Assembly: GCF_009711415.1 (NCBI RefSeq)
Contig: NZ_SMLZ01000115.1
Span: forward strand, 1 to 64,000
Direction of reading: 5' to 3'
Origin: Roseibium denhamense
GTDB taxonomy: Bacteria; Pseudomonadota; Alphaproteobacteria; Rhizobiales; Stappiaceae
DNA length: 64,000 nucleotides
Shown: positions 16,546-26,199 of the stretch, one piece after another
Layout of the letters: each line of letters begins with the position of its first letter
How positions within the stretch are numbered: position 1 is the stretch's first letter
The notes under the pieces: generated by a model
The model's database searches: none
Told to the model about the DNA's origin: nothing
Seen by the model: the letters and a program-made list of their open reading frames with translations, nothing else
Position numbers and translations under genes: made by a program

Positions 16546-18204
16546 TTAGCGCTGGGCATTTTCCCAGTCCGGGTGGATCCAGGGTTCCTGATTGGACGCG
16601 GGCAACGGGTCCCGGCCGAGGATGTGATCGGACGCCTTTTCCCCCACCATGATCGATGGCCCGTTCAGGTTGCCATTGGTGATTTGCGGGAATTTCGAAC
16701 TGTCGGCAACCCGCAGGCCGTCCACACCGATTACCTTGCACTCAGGATCGACAACCGCCATCGGATCTGTTTTTGCGCCCATCTTGCAGGTCCCGCAAGG
16801 GTGATAGGCGCTTTCCACATGTTCGCGGATAAAGCCGTTGAGGGCGTCATCGCTCTGGATTACGTCACCTGGCTGAATTTCCTTGCCGCGGAACGGCGTA
16901 AAGGCGTCCTGGCCGAAAATTTCGCGGGTCAGGCGGATACAGGTGCGGAAATCCTGCCAGTCTTCTTCGTGGGACATGTAGTTGAACAGGATCGATGGGT
17001 TCGCCTTCGGATCCGAAGACGTGAGTTCGACCCGTCCCCGTGATTTGGAGCGCATCGGGCCCACATGGGCCTGGAAGCCATGACCCTCGGCGGCGGCCTG
17101 ACCGTCATAACGCACTGCGAAGGGCAGGAAGTGGTATTGGATGTCGGGATACTTCACCCCGGCCTTTGACCGGATGAAGGCAGCGCTTTCAAACTGGTTG
17201 GAGGCGCCAAGACCCTGCTTCATGAAGAGCCACTGCGCACCGATCATGGCCTTTGAGAAAAGGTTCCAGTGTTTGTAAAGGGTGATCGGCTGAGTGCAGG
17301 CCTGCTGAATATAAAGTTCCAGGTGATCCTGCAGGTTCTGGCCGACCCCCGGCCGGTCAGCCACGACATTAACGCCCATGCTGGACAAGTGCGCGGCCGG
17401 ACCGATCCCCGACAGCATCAGGATCTTCGGGCTGTTGATCGACGACGCGGCCAAAACCACTTCCCGGTTCGCATGGGCCGTGATGATTTCACCGCCGACT
17501 TCATAGTCGACACCGGTCGCGCGGCCATTTGCGATGTTGACCTTGTGAACCATCGCTCCCTTGATCAGCTGCAGGTTTCCGCGCTTGAGAGCTGGTTTCA
17601 AGTAAGCATTGGCGGCAGACCAGCGGCGGCCCTTATGGACCGTCATCTCCATGTCGGCAAAGCCTTCCTGGCGCTCACCGTTATAGTCTTCCGTAATGCC
17701 GTAGCCCGCCTGTTCACCGGCTTTCTGGAACGCTTCAAACAAGGGGTTCCATTTGGTGCCGCGCTGAACATGGAGCGGACCGGTCGTGCCGCGCCAGCCG
17801 TCCTGGCCGCCATGGCTTGTTTCCTGGCGCTTGTAGTATGGCAAGACGTGCCGGTAGCCCCATCCGCTGGCGCCCATGTCTTCCCAGGTGTCAAAGTCAC
17901 AGGCATGCCCGCGCACATAAACCATGCCGTTGATGGAGGAGGATCCCCCGACAACTTTGCCGCGCGGGGTGGCCAGGCGCCGTCCGCCCAGATGCGGTTC
18001 CGGTTCGCTTTGAAAACCCCAGTCATAGAGCGGCATGTTCATGGGGTAGGACAGGGCCGCCGGCATCTGGATCAGCGGACCTGCATCCGTGCCGCCGAAC
18101 TCCAGCACCAGCACCCTGTTCTTGGGGTCTTCGGAGAGGCGATAGGCAAGGGCACAGCCGGCGGACCCGGCACCTACAATGATAAAGTCGAAACGGTCAC
18201 TCAT
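16546..18204 (-). CDS. betA: Choline dehydrogenase
   Basis: A 552-residue GMC-family flavoprotein that oxidises choline to betaine aldehyde, membrane-associated and linked to the respiratory chain. The FAD-binding [20 protein letters not shown] is at residues 8-27, the GMC signature [19 protein letters not shown] near 80-98, and the catalytic-histidine segment [13 protein letters not shown] near 469-481. The length is typical. Its ATG overlaps the betI stop by 4 bp, so the two are translationally coupled. No choline sulfatase gene (betC) lies in this operon. Confidence 0.95.
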   Translation of the reverse strand: MSDRFDFIIVGAGSAGCALAYRLSEDPKNRVLVLEFGGTDAGPLIQMPAALSYPMNMPLYDWGFQSEPEPHLGGRRLATPRGKVVGGSSSINGMVYVRGHACDFDTWEDMGASGWGYRHVLPYYKRQETSHGGQDGWRGTTGPLHVQRGTKWNPLFEAFQKAGEQAGYGITEDYNGERQEGFADMEMTVHKGRRWSAANAYLKPALKRGNLQLIKGAMVHKVNIANGRATGVDYEVGGEIITAHANREVVLAASSINSPKILMLSGIGPAAHLSSMGVNVVADRPGVGQNLQDHLELYIQQACTQPITLYKHWNLFSKAMIGAQWLFMKQGLGASNQFESAAFIRSKAGVKYPDIQYHFLPFAVRYDGQAAAEGHGFQAHVGPMRSKSRGRVELTSSDPKANPSILFNYMSHEEDWQDFRTCIRLTREIFGQDAFTPFRGKEIQPGDVIQSDDALNGFIREHVESAYHPCGTCKMGAKTDPMAVVDPECKVIGVDGLRVADSSKFPQITNGNLNGPSIMVGEKASDHILGRDPLPASNQEPWIHPDWENAQR

Positions 18205-18827
18205 TCAGTATCTCCAGCGCCGGTGGATGGACCGGGCTTGCCGGCGGTCTTTGCCGCAATTTGGGTTTCCACATAGTCTTCGACCATGGCGATGGCTGCG
18301 CTCCGGTCGGCCTTCGAGTCGCTCAGCGCTTGCCGGATCCACACGCCGTCGATCATGGAGGCGGTGCCTTCCGCGATCCGTTTCGCCTCCGCACGCGGCA
18401 TGAAGGCGCGCAGATTGTGGGTGAGGTTGGAGGCAAGCCGGGCGGAATAGATCCTAAGGAGGCGGCTGTTGCTGGCTGTCGTGCGGGACTGCACGTAAAA
18501 GGCAAGCCAGGCAGCAATGACCGCGGGCCGGAACTGATCAACGGCGAAGTTGCCCGCGATAATGGCCGAGATGCGGGCCCTGGGTGTTTCAGCGCTCGCA
18601 AGGCCTTCCCGGATTTCGCGGCCCAATTCATTGAGGAGATGCCGCATCGTTGCGGCCAGAAGCTGGTCTTTTGAACCGAAGTAATGATGAACCAGCCCGC
18701 CGGAGACCCCAGCGCGCTTGGCGATCTGTGCCATTGTGATGTCGCTGTATCCACGCTCGTGGATCGCATCTATCGTCGCGTCGATGAGGCTGCGCCGGCG
18801 CTCGGCTTCCATCCCGATCTTGGGCAT
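18201..18827 (-). CDS. betI: Transcriptional repressor BetI
   Basis: A 208-residue TetR-family repressor of the bet genes, released by choline. The N-terminal part [20 protein letters not shown] and the recognition region [20 protein letters not shown] are diagnostic of BetI. The start at 18827 follows a good AGGAG site; a frame extension to 18854 is unlikely. It is the first gene of betI-betA-betB and is divergent from choXWV, so one repressor bound between them could control uptake and oxidation together. Confidence 0.93.
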   Translation of the reverse strand: MPKIGMEAERRRSLIDATIDAIHERGYSDITMAQIAKRAGVSGGLVHHYFGSKDQLLAATMRHLLNELGREIREGLASAETPRARISAIIAGNFAVDQFRPAVIAAWLAFYVQSRTTASNSRLLRIYSARLASNLTHNLRAFMPRAEAKRIAEGTASMIDGVWIRQALSDSKADRSAAIAMVEDYVETQIAAKTAGKPGPSTGAGDTE

Positions 18828-18860
18828 TGCGATCTCCTGTGCTCCTTGGTTCATATTTTT

Positions 18861-18882
18861 AATTGATCAATCAATCAATGAA
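18861..18882. promoter_or_regulatory. Candidate BetI operator
   Basis: The palindrome ATTGATCAAT (18862-18871) runs into the repeated half TCAATCAATGAA, just before betI in the bet/cho divergent gap. Location and dyad symmetry fit a TetR-type operator for BetI; that BetI binds here is inference. Confidence 0.5.
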
Positions 18883-19022
18883 AACTTGCAAATTTTTCAT
18901 ATGAGTGTTTCCATTGCGCACATAACGGCTTCCCGGAGGGGAAAACGCGGTCCTGCTATGTACGGGGCTGTAAAAATATCGGTGGGCCGAATACAAAGTC
19001 ACTTTCCAACGGAGGTAGCAAA

Positions 19023-19967
19023 ATGAAATTGACAGCAAAAATTGCAAGCGGACTGGCGCTGAGCTTTCTCTTGACCGGGACAGCTTTGGCGAGCGAGCCC
19101 GAAGCTTGCAAGACTGTCCGCTTTTCTGATGTCGGATGGACCGACATCACTGCAACAACTGCCGCGACAACGGTGGTTCTGGATGCGCTTGGCTATGAAA
19201 CAGAGATCAAGATCCTGTCCGTGCCGGTGACCTATGCGTCCTTGAAAAACAAGGACATCGACATCTTCCTCGGCAACTGGATGCCAACCATGGAAGGCGA
19301 CATCAAGGCGTATCGCGAGGACGGCTCCGTTGAGACCGTGCGCGCAAACCTTGAAGGCGCCAAGTACACCCTTGCCGTGCCGAAATACACCTATGACAAG
19401 GGCCTGAAGAGCTTTCAGGACATTGCCAAGTTCCAGGAAGAGCTGGACGGCAAGATTTACGGCATTGAGCCGGGCAACGACGGCAACCGTCTGATCATCG
19501 GCATGATCGACGAGAACCTGTTTGGGCTGGATGGCTTCGAAGTGGTCGAATCTTCCGAACAAGGCATGCTGGCGCAGGTCGCGCGGGCGGAACGGCGCGA
19601 AAACGATATTGTTTTCCTCGGCTGGGCCCCGCATCCGATGAACGCGAATTTCGAGATTGAGTACCTGTCCGGCGGGGACGACATCTTCGGCCCGAATTTC
19701 GGTGGTGCGACGGTCTACACAAACGTCCGCGCCGGGTACACCGACGAGTGCCAGAATGTCGGCAAGTTCCTGGAAAATCTCGAATTCTCGCTGCCTATGG
19801 AAAACGAGATCATGGGAGCGATCCTGAACGATGGGGCCGACCCGCAGCAAGCTGCAAAGGCGTGGCTGAAAGAGCATCCGGCAACGTTCGAGCGCTGGCT
19901 GGAAGGCGTCACGACCGTTGATGGCGGCGATAGCTTCGCAGCTGTCAAAGGCGCTCTCGGCCTTTAA
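19023..19967 (+). CDS. choX: Choline ABC transporter periplasmic binding protein ChoX
   Basis: A 314-residue choline-binding protein. Residues 1-23 form a signal peptide ending in the ALA-S cleavage region. FSDVGWTDITATTAATTVVL, FLGNWMPTMEGD and FLGWAPHPMN are the ligand-box segments of the ChoX/ProX family, with tryptophans for cation-pi binding of the trimethylammonium group. A consensus GGAGG site sits before the ATG. It is the first gene of choXWV, divergent from betI-A-B, which supports choline as substrate rather than betaine or proline betaine. Confidence 0.93.
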   Translation: MKLTAKIASGLALSFLLTGTALASEPEACKTVRFSDVGWTDITATTAATTVVLDALGYETEIKILSVPVTYASLKNKDIDIFLGNWMPTMEGDIKAYREDGSVETVRANLEGAKYTLAVPKYTYDKGLKSFQDIAKFQEELDGKIYGIEPGNDGNRLIIGMIDENLFGLDGFEVVESSEQGMLAQVARAERRENDIVFLGWAPHPMNANFEIEYLSGGDDIFGPNFGGATVYTNVRAGYTDECQNVGKFLENLEFSLPMENEIMGAILNDGADPQQAAKAWLKEHPATFERWLEGVTTVDGGDSFAAVKGALGL

Positions 19968-20046
19968 CACTTGACCATCCAGGCGCCGGTGCGGTTCTCC
20001 GCCCGGCGCCAATTCCTTTCAAGAACATAATAAACGGAGTGTCAGG

Positions 20047-20889
20047 GTGGACTGGCTGACAGACCATAAACTGCCGATCGGACCGTGGGCACGTACCTTC
20101 GTCGACTGGCTGACAGACAATGCATATTGGGTGTTCGACGGAATTTCGATTTTCCTGGAAACCCTGATTGACGGGATCCTCTGGCTTCTGCAAGCGCCGC
20201 ATCCGCTGATCATCGTCGTGATCGCAACCGCGCTTGGCTATGCCGTCCACAGGACCTTCACCTTCGCGGCGTTTGTGGCCGTGGCGCTTCTCCTGATCAT
20301 AAACCAGGGGTACTGGGAAGAAACCACGGAAACCCTGGCACTGGTGATGGCAGCGTCGGTCGTGTGTATGGCCGTTGGTGTTCCGATCGGCGTCCTTGGT
20401 GCGCACAATCCGCGCTTTTACGCCGGTTTGCGTCCGGTCCTGGACTTGATGCAGACGATCCCGACGTTCGTTTACCTGATCCCGGCCCTCATTCTCTTTG
20501 GGCTCGGCATGGTGCCCGGACTGATCGCAACGGTAATTTTTGCCATTCCCGCCCCGATCCGCCTGACGCAGCTTGGCGTGTCGTCCACGCCGACGGCCTT
20601 GCTGGAGGCGGGCAAAGCCTTTGGCGCGACGAAATCCCAGCTTTTGTGGAAAATCGAGCTGCCTTACGCCCTGCCACAGATCATGGCTGGCCTGACACAG
20701 ACCATCATGCTGTCCCTGTCGATGGTCGTGATTGCGGCGCTTGTTGGTGCCGATGGTTTGGGTGTGCCGACACTGCGGGCACTGAATACGGTCAACATCG
20801 CCCAGGGCTTTGAAGTCGGCGTGTGCATTGTCTTGATCGCGATTGTCCTCGACCGGTTCTTCCGCAAAGAAGAAGGAGCCAAACGATGA
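20047..20889 (+). CDS. choW: Choline ABC transporter permease ChoW
   Basis: A 280-residue inner-membrane permease of the ProW/OpuAB type. After an amphipathic N-terminus, about six transmembrane segments follow, with the ATPase-contact loop EAGKAFGATKSQLLWKIELP near 182-201. The start is GTG at 20047, preceded by a CGGAG site. The gene lies 79 bp after choX. Its stop overlaps the choV ATG by 4 bp. Confidence 0.93.
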   Translation: MDWLTDHKLPIGPWARTFVDWLTDNAYWVFDGISIFLETLIDGILWLLQAPHPLIIVVIATALGYAVHRTFTFAAFVAVALLLIINQGYWEETTETLALVMAASVVCMAVGVPIGVLGAHNPRFYAGLRPVLDLMQTIPTFVYLIPALILFGLGMVPGLIATVIFAIPAPIRLTQLGVSSTPTALLEAGKAFGATKSQLLWKIELPYALPQIMAGLTQTIMLSLSMVVIAALVGADGLGVPTLRALNTVNIAQGFEVGVCIVLIAIVLDRFFRKEEGAKR

Positions 20890-21923
20890 GCACGTCCTCT
20901 CCAGTTGTTTCCTTCAAGGATGTCGACATTGTTTTCGGTGAAAATCCGCAATCGGCTCTGCCCCTGATCGATGCGGGTAAGTCGCGGCAGGATATTCAGG
21001 CCGAGACCGGACAAATCCTGGGGGTTGCCGGGGCCACATTTGATATCCATGAAGGTGAAGTCATCGTTCTGATGGGCTTGTCGGGCTCCGGAAAGTCGAC
21101 ACTCTTGCGCGCCGTCAATGGTCTCAATCCGGTCATCCGGGGCGAGGTTCAGGTGCATGACGGCACGCAGTATGTGAACCCGGAAACCTGCCCGCCCGCG
21201 GCCTTGCGTCAGCTCCGCCGCCGCAGAATCGGTATGGTGTTCCAGCAGTTCGGCCTGCTGCCATGGCGGACCGTCTCGGAGAATGTCGGCTTCGGTCTGG
21301 AACTGGCAGGCGTTTCGCAAAAGGATCGTGCGGCAAAGGTCGAGCAGCAGCTCAAACTCGTCGGTCTGGCCGGTTGGGGCGAAAAATACGTCCACGAACT
21401 GTCCGGCGGCATGCAACAGCGTGTCGGCCTGGCGCGGGCCTTTGCGACCGATGCACCACTTCTTTTGATGGATGAGCCGTTCTCCGCGCTTGATCCTCTG
21501 ATCCGCGACAAGCTGCAGGACGAACTTCTGGACCTGCAAAAGGAACTCAACCGAACCATCATCTTCGTCAGTCACGACTTGGATGAAGCCGCCAAGATCG
21601 GGTCACGCATCGCGATCATGGAGGGCGGTCGTGTCATCCAGCTCGGCACACCGCAGGAGATCGTCCGCAAACCGGCGACAGACTATGTGGCCGATTTTGT
21701 CAGCCACATGAACCCGCTCAACGTTTTGCGCGCCCGCGATATCATGGCACCTCCCGGCAGCCTTTCCGGTTCGCTCGCGGGCGGCCTGACCTGCGATGCC
21801 GCCACACCGATCCGGGAAGTTGCAAGACTTAAGCAGTCCAGTAAGGATCCGGTCGTCGTTCAGCGCGATGGAGCCATTATCGGCGTCATCGGCGAGAACG
21901 AACTGCTTGAGTGCATGCTTTAA
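20886..21923 (+). CDS. choV: Choline ABC transporter ATP-binding protein ChoV
   Basis: A 345-residue ATPase of the ProV/OpuAA type. Walker A GLSGSGKST is at residues 64-72, the signature ELSGGMQQRVGLARA lies near 171-185, and LLLMDEPFSALDP follows as Walker B and D-loop. The C-terminal 70 residues (RDIMAPPGSL onward) are a shortened CBS-like regulatory segment. The ATG at 20886 overlaps the choW stop (ATGA); the frame is open further upstream only inside choW. A strong terminator follows. Confidence 0.93.
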   Translation: MSTSSPVVSFKDVDIVFGENPQSALPLIDAGKSRQDIQAETGQILGVAGATFDIHEGEVIVLMGLSGSGKSTLLRAVNGLNPVIRGEVQVHDGTQYVNPETCPPAALRQLRRRRIGMVFQQFGLLPWRTVSENVGFGLELAGVSQKDRAAKVEQQLKLVGLAGWGEKYVHELSGGMQQRVGLARAFATDAPLLLMDEPFSALDPLIRDKLQDELLDLQKELNRTIIFVSHDLDEAAKIGSRIAIMEGGRVIQLGTPQEIVRKPATDYVADFVSHMNPLNVLRARDIMAPPGSLSGSLAGGLTCDAATPIREVARLKQSSKDPVVVQRDGAIIGVIGENELLECML

Positions 21924-21990
21924 TGCAGAGCGGCGGGCATTACGGCATTGGGCGTTTTTTGAGAAACACCTAAAGCTGTTCTAGACACAA

Positions 21991-22016
21991 AAAACGGGGC
22001 CGTTTGGCCCCGTTTT
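21991..22016. terminator. Bidirectional rho-independent terminator between choV and cspA
   Basis: Perfect hairpin AAAACGGGGCC-GTTT-GGCCCCGTTTT. The A and T runs flanking the GC stem let it work in both directions, so it can end choXWV on the plus strand and the convergent cold-shock gene on the minus strand. Confidence 0.9.
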
Positions 22017-22070
22017 CCTGTTTGCACCCCCGCGCCACGCGCAGACGGCGGTCGCGGGAAGAATGCCTGA

Positions 22071-22283
22071 CTAGACGATCTCGAGCTGAGCTGCCTGTTT
22101 ACCGCGTCCGCGGCGGTCGTCTTCTGCAACAAACGAAACCTTTGCGCCTTCGACCGGCGTGCCGATGCCTGCTTGTTCAAAAGCGGTTACATGGACAAAT
22201 ACGTCTTTGCCACCGTTTTCCGGGGTGATGAAACCAAAGCCACGGTCGTGATTGAAAAACTTGATGGTACCGTTCTCACGCAT
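22071..22283 (-). CDS. cspA: CspA-family cold-shock protein
   Basis: A 70-residue single-stranded nucleic-acid-binding protein with one OB fold. The RNP1-like GFGFITPE (residues 16-23) and RNP2-like DVFVHVTAF (27-35) motifs are intact, and the start MRENGTIKFFN is typical. It probably melts RNA structure. The gap of more than 370 bp upstream leaves room for a long structured 5' leader, common in cold-shock mRNAs; I did not identify one. Confidence 0.95.
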   Translation of the reverse strand: MRENGTIKFFNHDRGFGFITPENGGKDVFVHVTAFEQAGIGTPVEGAKVSFVAEDDRRGRGKQAAQLEIV

Positions 22284-22654
22284 GGAGAAGCCTTTCCGTA
22301 AAGTTTGCTGCGCCTCCCCGACCCCGGCAAAGCGCGGATGAACGAGAAGTCAGTCAGAAACGGAAAGCTTGGGATTTCAAAGCAGCACTCAAGCGAGTAT
22401 CCACCGAAGTCAGTCTCACCGGGTCTCATGATTGTCCCGTACGGGGCAGTTTGCCCCGATGGGAAGAATGTAGGGTGCCTGGCTGTTCATGCCAAGTGAA
22501 AGAAGTGTGAGAAATTTTATCCGCGCTTTCCGGTCCATTTTTGCCAAAGTGACAGCGTGTGACCCTTATCACAGGCGGAAAGATATTGTGGACGTAGGGT
22601 GAGCCCATGAAGAGAGGCAAGACAAACCGCCTCGCAGTCGAAAGGGACACCGCA
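22284..22654. other. Divergent promoter region, cspA / BA14K gene
   Basis: About 370 bp without a convincing gene. It holds the leader and promoter of cspA on the minus strand and the promoter of the BA14K gene on the plus strand. The imperfect dyad GTGTGACCCTTATCACAG at 22556-22573 lies about 80 bp before the BA14K start and could be an operator. No riboswitch was recognised. Confidence 0.4.
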
Positions 22655-23008
22655 ATGTTCAAGAAGTTCGCAACCACCTCCGTCGCGCTGGCTCTTGTTG
22701 CCGGTGCTTCCCTGGCGCTTCCGGCACAATCCGCAAAGGCAGCTGAAGGCTGGCAAGTCGGTGTCGGCATTGCCGGCGGCCTGGCAGCAGGCGCCATTCT
22801 CGGCTCCGCCCTGTCGCAGCCGCGCTACCATGCCGCCCCGCGCTACTACGCGCCGCCCCCGGTTTACCATCCGGCTCCTGTGGTTACCTACCGCCCGGCA
22901 CCGTGGAGCCCGGCCTGGTATAACTACTGCAGCCGCAAATACCGGTCTTTCAATCCGCGCACAGGCTACTTCCTGGCTTATTCCGGCCAGTACAAGTTCT
23001 GCCGCTAA
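22655..23008 (+). CDS. BA14K-family secreted protein
   Basis: A 117-residue exported protein. Residues 1-30 form a signal peptide with a cleavage region near AKAAEG. A glycine/alanine-rich hydrophobic stretch and a Pro/Tyr-rich linker (about residues 50-85) follow. The C-terminal BA14K motif contains YCSRKYRSFNPRTGYFLAYS with two cysteines, one near the very end. The family is named for a Brucella immunoreactive protein with lectin-like activity; its role here is unknown. The start at 22655 is chosen because the signal peptide begins there; the frame is open to 22607. Confidence 0.85.
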   Translation: MFKKFATTSVALALVAGASLALPAQSAKAAEGWQVGVGIAGGLAAGAILGSALSQPRYHAAPRYYAPPPVYHPAPVVTYRPAPWSPAWYNYCSRKYRSFNPRTGYFLAYSGQYKFCR

Positions 23009-23059
23009 ACCCCATTCCACTTCCAGCTGGTTGGGCGCAACTCACAATGCTGGTAAAGA

Positions 23060-23097
23060 CCCTGCAGGAGCACCGCCCCTCCTCCTGCGGGGTTTTT
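23060..23097 (+). terminator. Rho-independent terminator after BA14K gene
   Basis: Stem CCTGCAGGAG with CTCCTGCGGGG across an 8-10 nt loop, then TTTTT at 23093-23097. It lies about 50 bp after the BA14K stop. Confidence 0.8.
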
Positions 23098-23122
23098 CAT
23101 GCCTTAGGCGCCGGACTGCCGG

Positions 23123-23587
23123 TCAGGATTTCGTCTCTGAGATGCGCTTGGCCGCACGCATGATGGTCTCAAGCTGATTGAGAAACCGGGAGCGGTCCTG
23201 CTTGGTGAAAGCCGGGCCGGATTCCCGGATTTCGCCGATTTCCCGCAAATGCGTGTTCAGATCCCGGATGGCAAGCCGCATGCCCATTGCGTCTTCCCGG
23301 AAGGGCTTCCCATTTGGGGAAATGACCAGCGCACCTTCCTTTACGCAGCGGGCGGCCAGCGGGACATCCGCAGTCACAACCACATCGCCGGCAGATGCCC
23401 GTTCCGCAATCCAGTCATCGGCAACGTCCGGCCCTTCGGGCACCACCACCCGTTCGATAAGGTCGCTGTCAGGCAGCCGCATCCAGCTGTTCGAGACAAT
23501 CTTGATCGGCGTCTTGTGGCGTTCGCCGACGCGGATTGCCTCGTCCTTAACCGGACAGGCATCGGCATCGATAAAAAGCGTGGTCAT
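23123..23587 (-). CDS. YaiI/YqxD family protein (DUF188)
   Basis: A 154-residue protein of the YaiI/YqxD family with a PIN-like fold. TLFIDADACPVKDEAIRVGE (residues 3-22) carries the conserved acidic residues, DVVVTADVPLAARCV lies near 70-84, and the C-terminal helix contains DRSRFLNQLE. A nuclease-type activity is suspected for the fold but not established. The start at 23587 overlaps the stop of the upstream flavoprotein gene by 4 bp, so the two are coupled; the frame extension to 23701 is not coding in this frame. Confidence 0.88.
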   Translation of the reverse strand: MTTLFIDADACPVKDEAIRVGERHKTPIKIVSNSWMRLPDSDLIERVVVPEGPDVADDWIAERASAGDVVVTADVPLAARCVKEGALVISPNGKPFREDAMGMRLAIRDLNTHLREIGEIRESGPAFTKQDRSRFLNQLETIMRAAKRISETKS

Positions 23588-24810
23588 GAGGCGTATGCTT
23601 TGTCTTTGGTTTGTTTCAAATAGTCTTCGATGCCTGCCGCCGCCCGGAACGCGGTCGCAAAACACGCCTGCAGCAGATAGCCGCCTGTTGGTGCTTCCCA
23701 ATCCAGCATTTCTCCCGCGGCAAAAACGCCTGGCACCTTTTTCAGCATCAGCCGGTCATCCACTTCGTTCAGGGCAATACCGCCCGCTGACGAAATCGCA
23801 CGGTCGATCGGGTAGGGTTTTTTGCAGGAGATTTTCAACGCCTTGATGCGCGCGGCCAGATCTTCCGGCGTTGCGGGCAGGGGCCCCGGTTCCCGAAGCA
23901 AGGCTTGCTCGACAGGCAGAAGTTTCAGGGTTTTTTTCAAGAAAGTCGCCATGGATTGCTTGCCGCGCGGTTTCGCCAGCTTTGCTGCAAGGCTGTCATG
24001 GGTCTGTTCCGGCCGGAGATCGAGCAGGATGTCCGTCTGCCCGTGCTCCTTGATGTGCTGGCGGATGCTTGCTGAAATCGCATACACCGCGCCGCCTTCC
24101 AGTCCGCGGTCTGAGACAATCGCCTCGCCGAAGACAGTGTCCTCGCCCAGGGACAGGCGGATCCGTTTCAATGGGAAACCGGAGAAACGGGATGTCAGAT
24201 GATCGCTCCAGGCAACTTCAAAGCCGCAATTGGCGGGCTCGAACGGCGAGATGTGAATGCCGCATTCCTCAAGATGGGGCACCCAGCCTGCATTCGAGCC
24301 AAGTTTTGGCCAGCTGCCACCGCCAAGTGCCAACAAAACGGCGCGGGCGGGCACGGCCTCCGCCGGCTTGCCGTTTTCTGCAATCAGGGCCTTGCCTTTC
24401 TCATCGAGCCCGGCGAACTCGGCCCGCAATGTCATTGACACGCCCTGCGCCTCCAGCCGGCGAAGCCAGGCGCGCAGGAGCGGCGATGCCTTCATGGCTT
24501 TCGGGAAGACACGGCCACTGGTGCCGGTAAAGGTTTCCCCGCCATGGCCATCGCACCAGCGGCGCAGCTCATTGGGCGGAAAGGCCTCGATGAGCGGGGC
24601 CAGAAAACCGGTGGCCTCCCGGTAACGGCCCATAAAGGCAGACAGATCCTCGCTATGGGTCAGGTTGAGCCCGCCGCGCCCGGCCATCAGGAACTTGCGG
24701 GCCGGAGAGGCCATCTTATCGCAAATCCGGACGCAGAGGCCTTTGGCCGAAAGTTGTTCGGCGGCGAACAGGCCGGATGGTCCGGCCCCTATGATCAATA
24801 CATCCAGCAT
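23584..24810 (-). CDS. HI0933-related flavoprotein (TIGR03862-like)
   Basis: A 408-residue FAD-binding protein. The GAGPSGLFAAEQLSAKG dinucleotide motif is at residues 8-24, the family-specific FLMAGRGGLNLTHSED near 40-55, and the C-terminal GVFAAGEMLDWEAPTGGYLL near 370-389. It is a distant paralogue of the flavoprotein at 9850-11028 with GRGGLNLTH in place of GGGRCNFTN, which points to the subfamily annotated as uncharacterised TIGR03862 flavoproteins. Substrate unknown. It is co-transcribed with the downstream YaiI-type gene. Confidence 0.85.
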   Translation of the reverse strand: MLDVLIIGAGPSGLFAAEQLSAKGLCVRICDKMASPARKFLMAGRGGLNLTHSEDLSAFMGRYREATGFLAPLIEAFPPNELRRWCDGHGGETFTGTSGRVFPKAMKASPLLRAWLRRLEAQGVSMTLRAEFAGLDEKGKALIAENGKPAEAVPARAVLLALGGGSWPKLGSNAGWVPHLEECGIHISPFEPANCGFEVAWSDHLTSRFSGFPLKRIRLSLGEDTVFGEAIVSDRGLEGGAVYAISASIRQHIKEHGQTDILLDLRPEQTHDSLAAKLAKPRGKQSMATFLKKTLKLLPVEQALLREPGPLPATPEDLAARIKALKISCKKPYPIDRAISSAGGIALNEVDDRLMLKKVPGVFAAGEMLDWEAPTGGYLLQACFATAFRAAAGIEDYLKQTKDKAYAS

Positions 24811-24993
24811 GCGGCCTTATAGTCCGCGCCCTTGGCAGATGGCCACAACGGTTTTCGGCAAAGACGCGTGAGGGCCACGGAAAAGCAACGGAAAATCTCA
24901 AGCATTTGTTATAGGTCTTCTGCCACAATCTGCTTAGGCTCGAAAGATTTGCGCAGACCAACGCAGCACAGGCAGCGAGAGGAGGCTGCCGCA

Positions 24994-26199
24994 ATGGAGC
25001 AGACCAAAAAGCAGGCTAAAGAACTGATTATAGTCGCGGATCCGGATCAGAAGGTTCAGGAGGGCTTCAAACGTTTGTTTTCAAGCCACTACCGGATCCA
25101 GTGTTTCTCTGAGTCGGATGCTGGTCTGCGGTTTATAAAGGATAATCCGTCCGCCGCCGTTATCTTTAGCTGTTACAATTTGCCGGGCCGGGGTGGGGTT
25201 GCCTTTCTTAGGGCCTCCGAAACGATCGTACCGCTGGCCACAAGGATCATGCTGACCCGGGAATCCTCTGTAGAGGCGGTCAAGAAGAGCCTCAATGAGG
25301 CACATGCCTTCATGTTTCTGGACAAGCCGGTCAAATCGACCGACTTGATTTCGGCGCTTGAGACCGCGCTGGCGCATCACACTTTCATGTCGAAAGAACG
25401 TGCGCTTCTGGAACGCACGCTCTCCGGTTCGATCAAGATGCTGATCGATATGCTGGCGGTTTTTCACCCGGATGCCTTCCGCCGGACGGCTCCGATGCGC
25501 AAGCAGGCGCTCATGCTTGCCAAGGCAACAAGCCTCCGCAAGACATGGGAGTTGGAGATCGCGGTTATGCTATCTCCGCTTGGCGAAGCCTTGCTACCGA
25601 AAGAAATTATTGCAAAGTATCGGGCGGCGCGCAGTCTGACCGAGCAGGAACGCGACGTTTTAAATAAGTCTCCGGACCAGACTCGGGAACTTCTCAAGAA
25701 CATTCCCCAGCTGGAGAAGGTGTCGGAGTATCTGTACCTGTCCGGCCGCGGCTTTGACGGATCCGGTTTCCCAAAGGATGGTCCGGTTGGTGAGGATATC
25801 CCAGTTGCCGCCCGGATTATCAGGCTGCTGACTGATCTCTGGTATGCGAGCCCTGAAGATGGTCCAGATGCGGCCGCGTTCGAAGCACTTGCAATCAATC
25901 GCCAGAAATATGATCCAAACCTCCTACATCTTGCTCAGCATCATCTTCTTGGTGACATAGAAGAGCATCGGAAGAAGCACATTTCGCATTGCTACATCAA
26001 TTCATTGCGCCCCGGCGATATTCTGGTGGATGATGTGTTGACCGAAGGACGGCATGAGCTAGTACTCTCGCGGGGGCACCCGCTAACTCTAACAACGATC
26101 CGTCGACTGGATCATTTCAACCGCACAGCCGGTGTGCGTCAGCCAGTGAGAGTGATTAGGCACGAAGTGCCTGCAGAAGCGCTTGCAGACACTGCCTAG
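24994..26199 (+). CDS. Degenerate receiver plus HD-GYP-like protein
   Basis: A 401-residue soluble protein. Residues 10-130 form a receiver domain: ADPDQ gives the acidic pocket and FLDKPVK the conserved lysine. The phospho-acceptor position in VIFSCYNLPG is Cys60 where Asp is normal. Residues about 150-350 align with HD-GYP regulators (GRGFDGSGFPKDGPVGEDIP), but the HD metal site is gone (LSPLGEALLP where HDIGK is expected) and the GYP-region histidines are missing. It is therefore probably neither phosphorylated nor a c-di-GMP phosphodiesterase, but may bind a partner. The start at 24994 has a GAGGAGG site; the frame is open to 24832. Confidence 0.82.
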   Translation: MEQTKKQAKELIIVADPDQKVQEGFKRLFSSHYRIQCFSESDAGLRFIKDNPSAAVIFSCYNLPGRGGVAFLRASETIVPLATRIMLTRESSVEAVKKSLNEAHAFMFLDKPVKSTDLISALETALAHHTFMSKERALLERTLSGSIKMLIDMLAVFHPDAFRRTAPMRKQALMLAKATSLRKTWELEIAVMLSPLGEALLPKEIIAKYRAARSLTEQERDVLNKSPDQTRELLKNIPQLEKVSEYLYLSGRGFDGSGFPKDGPVGEDIPVAARIIRLLTDLWYASPEDGPDAAAFEALAINRQKYDPNLLHLAQHHLLGDIEEHRKKHISHCYINSLRPGDILVDDVLTEGRHELVLSRGHPLTLTTIRRLDHFNRTAGVRQPVRVIRHEVPAEALADTA

